Of a DNA stretch of 64,000 nucleotides, positions 44,840-56,689 are shown in pieces. The translations under genes and the position numbers were made by a program. How positions within the stretch are numbered: the first letter of the stretch is position 1; every line of letters begins with the position of its first letter. The notes beneath the pieces were generated by a model. The model ran no database searches, was not told the origin of the DNA, and worked only from the letters and a program-made list of their open reading frames with translations. Source of the stretch: Aquatica leii. Its lineage: Eukaryota > Arthropoda > Insecta > Coleoptera > Lampyridae. The DNA lies in contig CM069433.1 in the NCBI GenBank assembly GCA_035610365.1, positions 190,906,760 to 190,970,759 of the forward strand. Reading direction: 5' to 3'.

Positions 44840-45400
44840 CCTGTAACAGGCTCGTTGCTAAGATTTTTTCAACAAATCTTTGGCAGCAGCTATACTTGCT
44901 GTCTTTACTGTCAGATTGTACCGGTAAAGCGCGGCCTTGTAAAAGACAAGCTATTGAGGTTTTAAATCTGCTGATGTTTTTTAGTAGTGTTTTTGTAAAC
45001 AACGCACCGTTTGCTTTAAACTATCTAACTTAGGACTTTAACACAGCACACCGGCTTTAGAGCTTATGCGTATGCGGTTTAAGCTACGTTGGCAAGAATC
45101 GAGCATCATCATCTCGGTCAGGATCCTGGTACAAAGCGCCACGTGGAAGGTATGTAGAAATAGAATTGTCGTGTTTAAGCGAACGGGATCTATGTGTGAA
45201 ATCTAGGATTCTTTTAAGGATCGGTTCAAGGAAAGGCGCTTCGACGGTTAACTTTTCCGACAACAGAAGGAGACGCCAAAGTGACGACAATATTCGTCGA
45301 GACTAAGTAATTAGAGAAGGTAAAAGTTTGGTGTGGTTCGTTGACAACACAGAGGTCACGTTCACCCATGAGATTTTTTACGCATCTTCCTCGCTCGTGG

Positions 45401-45800
45401 TCACCGGGGAGTGCAAAACATCGATTTTAATTTGAAGTCACTTGCTATTATGATAGGAACGTCTCTTAATTCATCAAGAATTTTATTAACGTGTTGGAGA
45501 TGAATGCGTACATCCTTACTTGGTGGCCAATAAACGCCAACGATTGCCAAGGAGGTGGTTACAACCGTAATCATAGATACTACAGTGCAGTTATTTGTTA
45601 AAAGGCTGAGTGTAACAACTGCGACGAGTTTCGAAGTATTGAAAACAATAGCCGAGTAGTACCGCATAGAAGAGGACGCGTAAATCCTCTTGAAGGTTAC
45701 AGCAGCGCCAGCGACTTGTACCCTGAACCAGAACTAAATACGTATGGCTCTTGGGTCAGTAAGATATCAAAATCGTTGTCGGAGGAAAAACTCATAGCTT
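45401..45800 (-). pseudogene. R1-like LINE L2 endonuclease fragment
   Basis: The 88-codon frame 45667-45401 has 'LAIVGVYWPPSKDVRIHLQH', 'ILDELRDVPIIIASDF' and the G-D-F-type box as A-S-D-F. It corresponds to the central apurinic-endonuclease fold of jockey/R1-type LINEs. Upstream, 'TQEPYVFSSGSGYKSL' marks the domain start in another frame. Confidence 0.7.
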
Positions 45801-46054
45801 CGATAGTTGCAACTCTGCAATGTGATGCCAAAAAGAATTTTTGGATTTCTGATGGGACTTCCAGAATCCGGTGACAATTTGTTCCGAGGACTAAAGCGGA
45901 ATTAGACTTTTAATTGCTCATTGGCAAGATGTAATATTTTGTCGAAAGCATCGTCGAAATTTTGTGAAAGGATAGCCTTCTTCACCTGCTCAGCGGAAAG
46001 GTTCGCAAAAACGTCGAGGATTGAAAAACAAGGTAAGCATTTACCTTGCGGTTT

Positions 46055-46557
46055 GACGACGAATAAAATTCCTTGTCATGTGGTTTAGTCTATATCGGTA
46101 AAACTGGTTGTTCCGTCATCATGCGTATTTTAGAACATAATTTCCATTAGTATTTAATAAGAAAATCCGAGAAAGCATAGAAATTGTTAAACACCCCAAT
46201 AACTTCAACCACAACGGTTTTGATCTATCCGTTCTTTGATTTCCGGTTGTTACTGGTTTAACAAAGACATGCCTCTTTTTGAGCGTAACCCAATCAGAGA
46301 CAAACTCATCTCACTGCAACGATACTTCTTCTATAAATACGGAAACAACTTTTTCTTAAGTCACTTCTATGGAGTTTAGAATCTGGCTTTGTTCACAAGT
46401 TACCTAACTCTGTAGTCGTTTCTTTGTTAAATTATCGTTTACTTCTTTAAGTTTACTATTTCTTTAACGCCCTGATAAAGCTCTTTACGAAAGTAGGCAA
46501 AACTTCTGTTACAATATCAACGCGGTCCAAACCCGGAAGACGTTCTAATCTTAGTAT
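46055..46557 (+). mobile_element. Penelope family 2 fragment, GIY-YIG tail and 3' end (plus)
   Basis: Degenerate translation gives pieces of the GIY-YIG tail seen in full at 49740-50143 ('KLLNTPITST', 'NPIRDKLISL'). The 3' UTR, a decayed hammerhead core (CTGATAA at about 46473) and the terminal block 'ggtccaaacccggaagacgttctaat' follow. It abuts a minus-strand RT fragment of the same family head to head at about 46558. Confidence 0.65.
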
Positions 46558-46813
46558 AAACTCCGGCCGTGGAAACCTTTGTGAATACGTTAAAAATTCT
46601 TGAATAGGCATTTTGGTAAAAAGTGAAGTGGCATCAAAACTCACAAGAAAATCTTGGGGTTGAAGTTTTATAGTTTCTAAATAAAATGCTGAGAGTTAAG
46701 GATGTGAGAAGAGGTTTTACATGTAAATTCGCAAAGAATGTTGGACAAAAACTTGGCTAGCTTGTAGGTAGTAGATTGAACAGTACTGACGATAAGTCAA
46801 AAAGGTATACTTT
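46558..46813 (-). pseudogene. Penelope family 2 RT fragment, part 1
   Basis: Minus-strand translation gives 'LLVSFDATSLFTKMPIQEFL' (motif A region, VSFDA with the catalytic Asp). Upstream 'YLQASQVFVQHSLRIYM' follows as in the copy at 57960-58078. It is interrupted at 46814 by a 2.2-kb inverted-repeat element and resumes at 49016. Confidence 0.7.
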
Positions 46814-49015
46814 CCCACACAGCACAAGCATATCCAATGGATATGAAATGTACACACCAACCATGGATACCGGAGGTGCATCGAACATCCATATTTAATA
46901 TTATGGAGCAAGGATGGAGGTCCATTGGATATATCATTCCGTCACGGAAAAATCTTCATAGTATGTCCATAGGACCTCCAGGTGGATAAACATTTTACAT
47001 CCATATGGAGATATATTGAACAGTCATATGAACGTACAAAATACATACATATGGAGGTTCAATGAACATTTAATTAAAGTATAATAAACATTCATTTTTT
47101 TATAGAACCTTCATATGTAGGTAAAATATATGTGCATATCTATATATTAACAAAAAATATGGCCACACGTCAAATAAAGTCAATACAAAATGCCAATAGT
47201 GATATTTTCCAGATGCAACAACTCCGGTTGGTCCACAGAAACCACTTGTTCATTTTCACTCAAACACAATCGAACTTTTTTATTTACACATTCTCTCATT
47301 TTTCTAGAGCTTTTATCCATTATTTATATTATAGGAATCCAAATACTTACTAGATTAATGTACAGCAAAAGTAAATTCAAATATGCAAAAATACCTTGTC
47401 TTTTCCCAATAAACACAAATCAATGGGTCTGTACTGGCAATGTACTCCTTAGCCGGCACTCAGAATGCTGGCAATGTACTAAAATGAAGTACACTGCCGG
47501 TAACCAGGTGACACACCGGCCGATATATTGCCGAATGAATCTTGCCAATGCCGAAATTGCATCGAACCAATATCGGCAAGTTATGTATATTAATACAAGT
47601 CAAATGCAGAATGCCAGTGAAATCTGTGCAATATAATATGTACTTTGCCATCACACACAAAAGCATTGGCAATGTTAGCAACTTAACACAAATTAAATGC
47701 ATACAATGGTATTATCATTTTTAATTTAATTAATAAAACAATTTGGAAACTTAACATACAATGTCCATATATGTACTGAAAAAAATTTAAAAAATATAAA
47801 AAACCTATTTACATTCATTCTGTGCTTATGTTTATTGGCGTCTTTCGTACCCACTACTCCTGGTGTTTATTGCGTGTTGTAAAGCTGCACCACAATTTGA
47901 ATTTTTTCTTATGGATACTGTAAAATAAAAATTACATTGTAATGCTATACTCAAATAACTTATGCACTTTTTTAGCAATTTCTAAACTAAATTTTGAAGC
48001 TTTTGAAGTAATTATAAAGAATTGCTTTGTAAATAGTCGTGAAATAAAATACAACACGAAAGTCAAGTTTGGCAGTAATGCACTTGAAATCACATTACGT
48101 TAATATACATATAAAGTTAATGTTTTAAATTTTAACCTATAAACTATAAAATACTCTGAAGCCTCTTACCATAAATGAAATTTAAAATATTTTTACAAAT
48201 TTGTTTTGCTTGATCCAGACCAATTACTTGGTTAAAACATGTCTCGTTTGCTGTATCTTTTCATCCAACAAAGTAGATTGAATCGATCTAAAAAAAAATT
48301 TCAATTAAATAAAACTCAGCAATAAGAATAATGAATTGGGAAATTGTAGATAAACTCACAAACTGGCTGTTAGATTACAAATTCCAAAGTCATTATATAT
48401 TTTTTCAAAAACGTGTTAGTTTTTAGGTTATATATTTATTATTAAGAAATAATTTATATTTGAATTTAATACTTACTTATTTTGTTTACCCATCCATCCT
48501 AAATGATGAAAAACAAACACATTTTTTCGAAATTTTAAAGCACAAAATGGTTTGCATACGATAAATACAAGCTAAACAAAAAGCCAAAAAGTTTGTGCAT
48601 GTGTGCAATAATTCAGTGGCGATAATATAATATACGCGAAAACCTTGGCGAAAACAAACGAACAACGAAGAAAGTTTAAATTAAACCGCGCCAAGTATTT
48701 TTTTTTACTTTTTCAATTTTTCATTAAATTTGTTGTTGCATGTTAAATATTTACTACAAATGTTAAATTTTAGAGAATATAATTATTTCTAAATAATTTT
48801 GATAAAAAATAGCAACTCACAAAATTATGTAACATGATACATAAAAAAAAATGTTTCCGAACATAACATTTATAACACTTAAGATAATCCTATTTCACAG
48901 ATATCCATGAATGTATATACGGTGCATATACAATGGATATTAAACTACGGATGTACATCAATGGATATTATATGGATAAATATGTATATCCATTGCATCT
49001 CGCGTGCTGTGTGGG
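46814..49015. mobile_element. 2.2-kb DNA element of unknown superfamily, 12-bp inverted repeats
   Basis: The termini are CCCACACAGCAC at 46814 and GTGCTGTGTGGG at 49004-49015, perfect inverses. The element splits a Penelope-2 RT whose two parts match the uninterrupted copy at about 61495-61510. A TT lies on both sides, so the duplication is at most 2-3 bp. Both ends are packed with short palindromic motifs such as TATCCAATGGATAT and ATCCATATGGAG (46829-47060 and 48900-48995). The middle (47430-47660) has a cluster of GGCAATGTACT and TTGCCG/CGGCA motifs. ORFs at 47190-47636 and 47460-47702 overlap antisense and show no domain, so it is non-autonomous. Confidence 0.7.
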
Positions 49016-49168
49016 TTGTTTGTGAACTTTGGGAAGTCAGTATAGACGAGGTGGTTTCGTATCTGAAAGGGTAAGTCGATGTTTAGTTTCTAGAGGTAGA
49101 TTTGATTTCGCTGACCTCACGTTCAATTCTCCAAGTGGGATTACGTACCAAAGTTCTGCTACCGTCCT
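49016..49168 (-). pseudogene. Penelope family 2 RT fragment, part 2
   Basis: It continues the RT N-terminal region interrupted at 46814 and reads 'SRNPTSRIKREVSQI'-like sequence, as at 61600-61680. It ends against gypsy G5 near 49168. Confidence 0.65.
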
Positions 49169-49611
49169 TTTTCAAATAAATCGCCCTCTATTGGTTCAAT
49201 CGCGCAAATAAAGTTTTTCCGGAGATTTCCATCCAGGCGTGCCATCACCACACTTTCAGTTCTTGCAGGCAGAGTTACGTCTACACTCAACAAGACTCGC
49301 ACGGCTTCCTTCTCTGACGAATGAAAAGGAATTTCTTCATTGTCGATCTTCAGGACATCGTTCGTCATAACTAAATAAAACCCATACTTTTTTATAACGG
49401 CCATTCCCAGAATAACTTCTTCCGTGATGTCGACTACCAGTACTTGATGGTCGAGTACTGCATTTCTCAAACCAATGGTTACTTTGACTTGTTCGTGAGT
49501 AAGTATTTTTTTGGCCGTCGCCGTTCGAAGTCGTACTGTTACTGGTGATGTCTTCTCGTTTCCCAATCAATTACAAGACGAATGATGGTCTTCGTCGCCC
49601 CCGTGTCAACC
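49169..49611 (-). pseudogene. gypsy G5 protease region
   Basis: The 135-codon minus-strand frame reads 'SPVTVRLRTATAKKILTHEQ', 'DHQVLVVDITEEVILGMAVI' and 'LPARTESVVMARLDGNL'. It is the best-preserved copy of this part of family G. The active-site 'LLVDTGATKTIIRL' lies at about 49570-49611 in another frame and is split from gag by the Penelope-2 insertion at 49623-50460. Downstream RT and integrase are absent. Confidence 0.75.
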
Positions 49612-49622
49612 AGTAACTGAAG

Positions 49623-50460
49623 TAATAGCGAAGGCTTCCACGGCAGGAATCTATACTAACATTAGAATGTCTTCCGGGTTTGGACCGTGTCATAGTTGCA
49701 ACCGAAGCTGCCACAATTTTCTACACTTTCATCTCAAGGTGTATACCAAATTCCCTGTTCTTGTGGTTTAGTCTACATTGATGAAACCGGTCGTCATTAC
49801 TCGCATTTCAGAACATGATCGTTGTATAAGGAAAATGTATACTTCCAAGTCTGCGGTCGCTGAACATCATTTTACTACAGGTCACAAGATAGATTTTGAT
49901 AATGTTTTGTTGATTGCCAAATCTCCATTCTTTTTCAACAGGAAATTCCGAGAAAGCATAGAAATCATCAAACACCCCAATAACTTCAATCGCGATCATG
50001 GTTTCGAACTATCCCCTCTTTGGTTTCCGGTTATTAGTCACTTATCAAAAACACGCCCCCTAGCAACCGTAACCCAATCAGGGTCGAGCTTAACCATCCG
50101 TGACGATCTTATTCCTTTAAATACGGAGACTATTTCTTCTTAAGTCACTTCTACGGAGTTTAGAATCTGGCTTGGTTCACAAGTTGATTACCTAACTCGG
50201 TAGTAGTTCTTTGTTAGATTTTCGTTTGCTTTTTCAGGTTATCGTTTTCTTTCTTACCTTTTTAGAGTTTAGGTTATGGCTTGTTTCACAAGTGGTAACC
50301 TAACTTTTGAGAAGTTCTTAGTTAGATTTCGATTGCTTGTTTGAGTTTTGCGATTTATCTCACGCCCTGATGAAGCTCCTTACGAAAGTGGGCGAAACGT
50401 TGGCAGCTTCGGTTGCAACTATGACACGGTCCAAACCCGGAAGACATTCTAATGTTAGTA
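49623..50460 (+). mobile_element. Penelope family 2 insertion in gypsy G5 gag, 12-bp target duplication
   Basis: CAGTAACTGAAG occurs at 49611-49622 and 50461-50472, and G5 is continuous when the insert is removed. The insert has about 60-bp inverted terminal blocks ('tactaacattagaatgtcttccgggtttgg...' at 49656 and its inverse ending at 50459). Inside is the GIY-YIG tail ('VYQIPCSCGLVYIDETGR', then an open frame 49778-50143 with 'KSAVAEHHFTTGHKIDFDNV' and 'IIKHPNNFNRDHGF'), a 3' UTR and a hammerhead-like core. The RT is missing. Confidence 0.85.
50367..50397 (+). ncRNA. hammerhead-ribozyme-like core (Penelope-2)
   Basis: CTGATGA at 50367-50373, a stem II GCTC/GGGC with one unpaired A before it, then GAAACGTTGG. 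The layout equals the family-1 copies despite different sequence, which argues for a conserved structure. Stem III and the cleavage site were not resolved. Confidence 0.6.
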
Positions 50461-50472
50461 CAGTAACTGAAG

Positions 50473-51592
50473 ACTTTGTCTATTAATCTTGCCATCGAGA
50501 TAAATGCTATGTAATTGCTCCATAAGCGATTTCATTTGAATGGTAATCTCCGGAACATGACTAGATGAGATTAACTTTTGTTTCTTTTGGTCAACTCGTT
50601 TCAAATTTTCCAGCGCTTTTCTTGTCTTCTTCTTGGGTTTAGTACAATGTTGTCATACATGGCCTATTTCACAGCAGTTTAAAGTAGTTACTCCTCTTTC
50701 CCGAAGTATTCGTCGCGCTATAATCTTGATGCTTTCTAGTGTCTGCAGCACAACGGAGTTTATGACTGTCTTGTTGCGACGCTTGTTTTGCTGGTTCAAA
50801 TTCCAAGGTATTCACTAAAGCGTCATCCAACGTCTTCAGTCGAGCTAACTGGAGAGTCTGCTGCGTTTTGCTGTCTTAGAAGCCGTCTACAAAGGTTTGA
50901 ATAGCCAACTATTTCAAGAAGGGGTCTGGTGCTGTAGGATACGTTAGCCGTCTTAATCTGGCGATGTCAGTCTCAAACTCCTGAAGCCTTTTGGCAGCTT
51001 TCTGAACCTGACTTTTGATTTGATCTTGGTACATTTGTTGAAGATGAGCATTCTCTTTTCTCATTTCTAAACATGAAATTAAGAGTTCGTAATTTTCTTG
51101 CAGGTGGTTAGGAATAGTCTGCAAAATTCCAAGTCCTCTACGTAAGGACACCATTAAAGACGTCGCTTTCTGCTTGTAGTAGGTTGACCATGGAACTTTA
51201 TCATCGAAATTAGTACATGTTTAAACTTGAGAGTGGTTTCTTCCCGACTTCTAGAATTTTCTAGCAAATTTTCTTCTATTTTCTAAGAATTATCAGACAG
51301 TTTTGCTTCTATTTTTCTAGAATTTTCCTCCAGTTTCTTAGTATTTTTTTCCTTATTTTTATTCATTGATTCTTGACCATTTTTTATTTATTCAAAAAAT
51401 TCAAATAGATTTGCATCCATTTTGGTTTGATAACCAGTTACCAGCATAAGTTACAACACGAATAAAAATACACTATTTTAACAAACTGAAAAACTATAAT
51501 TACACTCTATAAACAAATATGCAACGCACGAACTAAACAGTTGCTTATTTACACGATTTCAACGAGTTGCAATTTCGCACACCTGTCACCAA
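50473..51592 (-). pseudogene. gypsy G5 gag
   Basis: The open frame 51154-50909 has 'LLISCLEMRKENAHLQQMYQ' and 'KAAKRLQEFETDIARLRR'. After a stop it continues 'LARLKTLDDALVNTLEF', then a CCHC-like knuckle 'NCCEIGHV*QHCTKP' with a stop inside (about 50660-50690), and 'ELTKRNKS' to the insertion at 50472. The Lys/Glu/Asn-rich start lies at 51240-51450. It is the most complete Gag of family G here. Confidence 0.7.
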
Positions 51593-51915
51593 TGTCACGA
51601 ATTTTAAAACTAATTTATTTATAATGAAATTTAACGATATTTAAGAAAAACACGTACACTAATTTATATGTTACAATTACTCAAAAAGTAATGTCCGCGG
51701 ATAACTTCTGTTTATCTAAAACTGAAAGTTGTTTACATTAAAGGCGCGTACGTTTAAACGCCGATATATTTATTTTAACCACCCGTTAACCACTTATTTA
51801 TTTAAACATGTTTTTAAAATTTAAACTTTAAATAACTGACCTATGATTCGTTCGAACCGCTTTTATACATTTCCGCTATCTTTTCGAGAATCTTCTATAT
51901 TTTTTGGTAACACAA
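51593..51915 (-). repeat. gypsy G5 5' LTR (partial)
   Basis: The LTR edge at 51593 (TGTCACGAATTTT in plus view) and blocks matching 32961 onward are recognisable but diverged. The similarity fades after 'gagaatcttctatattttttgg' near 51910, so the LTR start is lost. Confidence 0.6.
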
Positions 51916-54900
51916 TTAATTTAATCGTTTTACTGTGTCACATATGTTATACGGTGTTCTTTGTTTTTCTAAGTCATCGATTTGATAGCTTCAGTGCTAC
52001 AGTATCGTTTTGTTTTATGATATTTGTTCGTTTCTGTCATAACAACGAAGAAAAAGACCAATGCATTTTTCAATATTTACATTTACATATCTCTTTAACC
52101 ATTTAGCCTATTTGAATGTTTTTGATCTCGTTTAAAAGAGCATTTTATGGTCTTTCGACAGAATTTTTTTGTTGAACCGTTTAGTTAAAAATAAATACAC
52201 TAGAGGGCGCTATCTGCAACGATTACTAATTTTTGTGGTTTATAGAAAATAGACAAATTTTTAGCCGTCATGAAATTTTTGTGTAAACTTCTAGGCCTTA
52301 CTAATGTCAAGATACAACTGATCCGTACTCTTATCCAGACACCCAATATATTGATGTAATCTCGATTTATTATCCTTAACATAACTTTGCCGAAATGTCA
52401 TATGCTCTCGTACCGTTCAAGATATTTATTGAACCAAAAATGTTTCTTACTGATTCACGTCTTATCTGGAGAACGCTCGTGTATATATGTATGTACTATA
52501 TAAAATAATATATAAAACAATTTATAACAAATTAGCAAACATTCTTAACAATAACGTTGATTGCGATAAAACCAACGACTACCTAGATATAAATAATTAA
52601 ATTAAATTACTTTTTTATTATGTTCGATTGACTTCTGCAGATATGCATCTCAAGTATTTTTTTTATTTGCGTAAATAACTTTTCAGTCGACGATGAAGAA
52701 AAATCTATAGTCGTTGAGCAATCCGACCATTCATAGGTTTTTTTGGAAAGTATAAATAGATCATTCCGTTATCGTATAATTCTAACTCTGCACTTTTATG
52801 TCATGGATTAGACTCTTAAACCCTAACTAATCCGAAACTTCAACAAACTGTTGGACGTTTTTTAAGTATCGTAGCCAAGATTTGTGTTTAGGTGAACGGG
52901 CACATTATTTAAATTAATTTTTAAGCAAATATAAAACTATGGTCTTTATTTGCGTTAATAGAAAATGTATTTGCATTTATACTATTACAAATTAATTTTA
53001 TATGAAACTTTTAAATGTAAAATTGTGCGGTGACTTAAAGTTTCTTAATTTTGCAATTAATATTACGCTTGAGAATACATAAAAACCATACTTAGCTTGG
53101 TATGAAGTATCAACTTCCGGTTGCGCGATACTGTCGCAATTTAATGAGACTAGTACATATGCTCAAATCTTATGTACAGAATGTGATGGTTTAATAGTAT
53201 GCAAGTGTAAATACAAATTTTTTGTGTTAACGTAGCTTAAAATAGTCCAATTCATTAAATGACGAATAAAAAAGTATCCTGTTAAAAACGTTAAAATTAT
53301 ATTAGCCAATTAATAGTGTACATTCTACAGTAAACCCATTTCAAACTTTTGTTTCATATATTTTTCACATTCATCGAAGATCATTACAGTCAATAGAATG
53401 TGTTTTCTCAGTTTTATTATTTTTAGTATTTTATTAGTTATTTCAAGTTTAATTTGGCTTTGTTTATTTTTGGAGTAATAAAGTTACTAACTGCTGTTTA
53501 TGCAGACTCTTATTGGCGTGCTTAGATTCAGACATGTGGTCTGAGCTATTTTTTAAAAATGTTCGTACTTTATATACTAGTTTTATTAATATCTTATTTA
53601 TGTTGTTAACACGTTCCGTGCCGTTCCTCGCTTTAACAAGTGCTATTACTAAACCACTTGTGTCGAAAACGGTATGTGAAATAGAGTTAGATAACTCTAA
53701 AGATCATATATCTAATTAGCGTTAATTAACGTGTCTATTACAAGTATGAATTTTACGAAAGCTTATTTTTCAATCAAAGTTTATTTAGATTACTGGTGGT
53801 ATTTCTATAATTGCGATTAAGTTATTGTTCATAACTCATAGTACTTGAACTTGAAGGTTTCCAGGTCGTTTTCAGTCTTTGGATGGTTCTTTGGATTCAT
53901 TAATCGCAAATTAAATTGTGAATTTATTGGCATATGTGATACAATTATTCTTGTCGCTTACTACGTGTTTTCAAATTGTAGAAGATTTGTGCACTCCAAA
54001 AGAGTCTTGTCGAACGCAATTATCAATTTCTTCTAAGCCAAAAACGTTTATTTTAATGGTTGTTGCCAGCGGCGACTGGTCCATAAGGTGTTACACTAGT
54101 TTTCGTGTAACCAAAAAAAATAAGCAATGGCTAACACAGTTGTTCCCGGAGAGGGAGTCGCAGGCTTTGTAATGCGAAATTATAAATTAAATGTAAAAAG
54201 GCCCCAAAACGATGAAAGATTAAATTAAGGAAATATCGTTTAACTCTACCCGTAGCTGGAAAAAAACAAATAACACGATAGAAGCAATAGCACAGCATAT
54301 ATATTTATTTTATCACAGACAATAATTCCAAAGAGGACGAAGAAGGTACATAAATATAATTACGTAAATTTTCCAATCGCTAATACATGGGCAACACGTC
54401 GTACAGTAAACTGAACTAGTCGGTCAAAACTTTTACATTTGAAGACGGAATATCTTTATATTCGTAGAGCTAAGATCACAATAGTATATAACAAAAATGA
54501 AAATTTAGAGTGTCAACGCGCACTGCATACGACTTTGTGACGCACAAAATAATCTTATAACTAATTATGGTAACCTAACCGTACGGTCAACAATCGATAT
54601 AACCAACAAAGTACTAATCGTAAAATCAGATATTGTAATACGCGCAGTTAGGTTTTTATCCAGTGGGGGATTAGCTAATTCCGTAACTGTATTACCTACA
54701 ACCTAATATTAAATCTAACACAAAACGTACATACGGCGTTAACACAACAAAATTTCGTTTTCAAACCATACAATCATTTGAGATAACGAATGCGCAGCTT
54801 TTTCCCTCGACTTAGTGTAGCAATTGATGATGGCCTGTCCTCCCAAAAGAAATTGCAACTTTAAAGGTTTTCAACCTTTTTACGTGTAGCGGGCTAGTGT

Positions 54901-56180
54901 ATATCCGCTACTATAAATTTTTTTGATTTTTTTAAATGTTATCCACCAACAAAAATGATATTTCTTTGAACGGCGATAATTTGCTTTATTTCCTTGTATA
55001 CATACGCCTTAGCTTAAGCAATCCAACATACTAGTAAATTTTTGCATTATTTTAAAGATAAACTTAATCATGCGCTTTGCTTTTGGAAATTTCAAAAACG
55101 ATATAAAGTTTTTCGGGTTGTCTTGTCCAGTCCGTTGTAAAAATCTTTCTTTAAAAAAGGGTTTTAAAAAAACGGAAATCGTCAAATACTATCTGGTTTT
55201 TTTTTCTGTGTGTCTACACCAATTTATTTCTGCAACTGACTAGTTGGTAAGACAAATGTTTTCTTTTATTAAATGCAAAAATTTTAATTAATTATTGTTA
55301 CGGTGTATTTTAGCAGCAATCTTGACCCGTACGTAGTAGCATTGGTAGTAGGGATATTAGTAAATTTCCAATATCAGAATAATAAGGAAATGCCTGGTCT
55401 CGAATATGCGACGACGATAAAAATTTCTGCAAAAATCAATTGAAGGTCAGGATAACGTTATAATTTATCTTTTATTTATATAATCGGTAGTATATTATTG
55501 CTATAAGTTGATTCACCATATTGTTAAATTTTTCTTATTAATTCGTTTTTACCATAGGTAGTTAAATTAAATAGAGTAAACAGTAATATGTCAAAATGTT
55601 CTTAAATTGGTGGTGCCCAATAATCAATTTTTGTTTTTTTGTTAAATTTTTTTTTTATTTGCCTTATCCTTAATGTTCCGGTCGGAAGTGAGACGACCTG
55701 ATAGTTTCCCTGATTACCGAGAGCAGCCGGAGTGTGTGAAACCGCTTAAGTTATAAAGACAGTGTTAAAAAGAGATGTGAAATTTTTCCTCAAATATGCC
55801 ATCTCTTCACTGATAAAGGAAACGTGTGGGGGGGGGGTTATGGAAATCCGCTATAGACAATTAGGAAAGAATCAAGTTGAACCCCCAATACACAAATATT
55901 ACTCACCTCAAATAGACTCGCTTAGATAGACACAAAATTAATTTGCATATTCACGTGGAATAACCTGAAATAACTTAATGATGAAAGCTTTGTTGGGCGT
56001 AGAGGTTTGTGTTGCACCAAATATTACCGCAAAGTGAATAAAATAAATGCTTATAAACATTGACAATTGCCGACGAAAGGTGGGCGTGTCGAGGACAATT
56101 TTTATACTCGAAAAATTTTAACCTACCAACTTTTTAACATAACAAAGGGCTCTAGGGTGCGAGCCTCCCAAACGTTAAAA
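51916..56180. other. AT-rich sequence, no gene seen
   Basis: No domain-bearing ORF is supported in about 4.2 kb. Small items: 'ctagagggcgctat' at about 52200, a motif common near ends of short insect transposons, and a run of ten G at about 55827-55836. ORFs of 60-84 codons at 52200-54172 are unrecognised. Confidence 0.35.
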
Positions 56181-56239
56181 CAAAAAAACTGTACAAATTA
56201 CTATGAATTAAAATATTTAAACATCAAACAACAACGTAT

Positions 56240-56362
56240 TGAAACGTTCGAGAAATTATTCTCAAGTTCCAGAGATTTCACGAAGTTGTTATCTATTTTC
56301 CAGAACGTTTTCCAAAAGATATGGAACATTCGCAAGGAATTTCCAAAATGTGTATAAATGCG
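56240..56362 (+). repeat. gypsy G LTR start fragment, plus orientation
   Basis: It begins TGAAACGTTCGAGAAATT at 56240 and follows the LTR start of 33383 (minus) to '...aaaatgtgtataaatgcg'. It is cut there by Penelope-2 sequence. It is the only family-G LTR on the plus strand. Confidence 0.7.
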
Positions 56363-56419
56363 TACTAACATTAGAATGTCTTTCGGGTTTGGACCGTGTC
56401 ATTGTTGTTGTAACCAAAG

Positions 56420-56450
56420 TTTCGCCTACTTTCGTAAGGGGCTTCATCAG
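56420..56450 (-). ncRNA. hammerhead-ribozyme-like core (Penelope-2)
   Basis: The minus strand reads CTGATGA, AGCCC...GTAGGC as stem II, then GAAAC, in the same position relative to the terminal block as the plus-strand copy at 50367-50397. One stem base differs between the two copies. Confidence 0.55.
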
Positions 56451-56689
56451 CGCGTGAGACAAGCAACCAAAATCTAACTAAGAACTTCTCAAAAGTTAGG
56501 TAATCCACTTGTGAAACAAGCCATAACCTAAACTCTGAAAAGGTAAGAAAGAAGACGATAACTTGAAAAAGCAAACGAAAATCTAACAAAGAACCACTAC
56601 CGAGTTAGGTAATCAACTTGTAAACCAAACCAGATTTTAAACTCCGTAGAAGTGACTTAAGAAGAAATAGTCTCCGTTATAAATTAAAA

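Larger units (their letters stand above)
44370..46035 (-). mobile_element. R1-clade LINE relic L2
   Basis: It belongs to the same family as L1. Reading downward: gag end (45980-45830, 'HRILEVPSEIQKFFLAS'-like), endonuclease (45800-45401), a pre-RT linker (about 45000-44870) and the RT fingers (44839-44414). It is cut at about 44370, next to the LTR-like segment. Unlike L1 it keeps part of the endonuclease, so the two copies have different deletions. Confidence 0.75.

Noticed and set aside
47190..47702. 148- and 80-codon ORFs in the 2.2-kb element as a transposase
   Set aside because: They overlap antisense to each other, show no catalytic motif and contain short sequence repeats.
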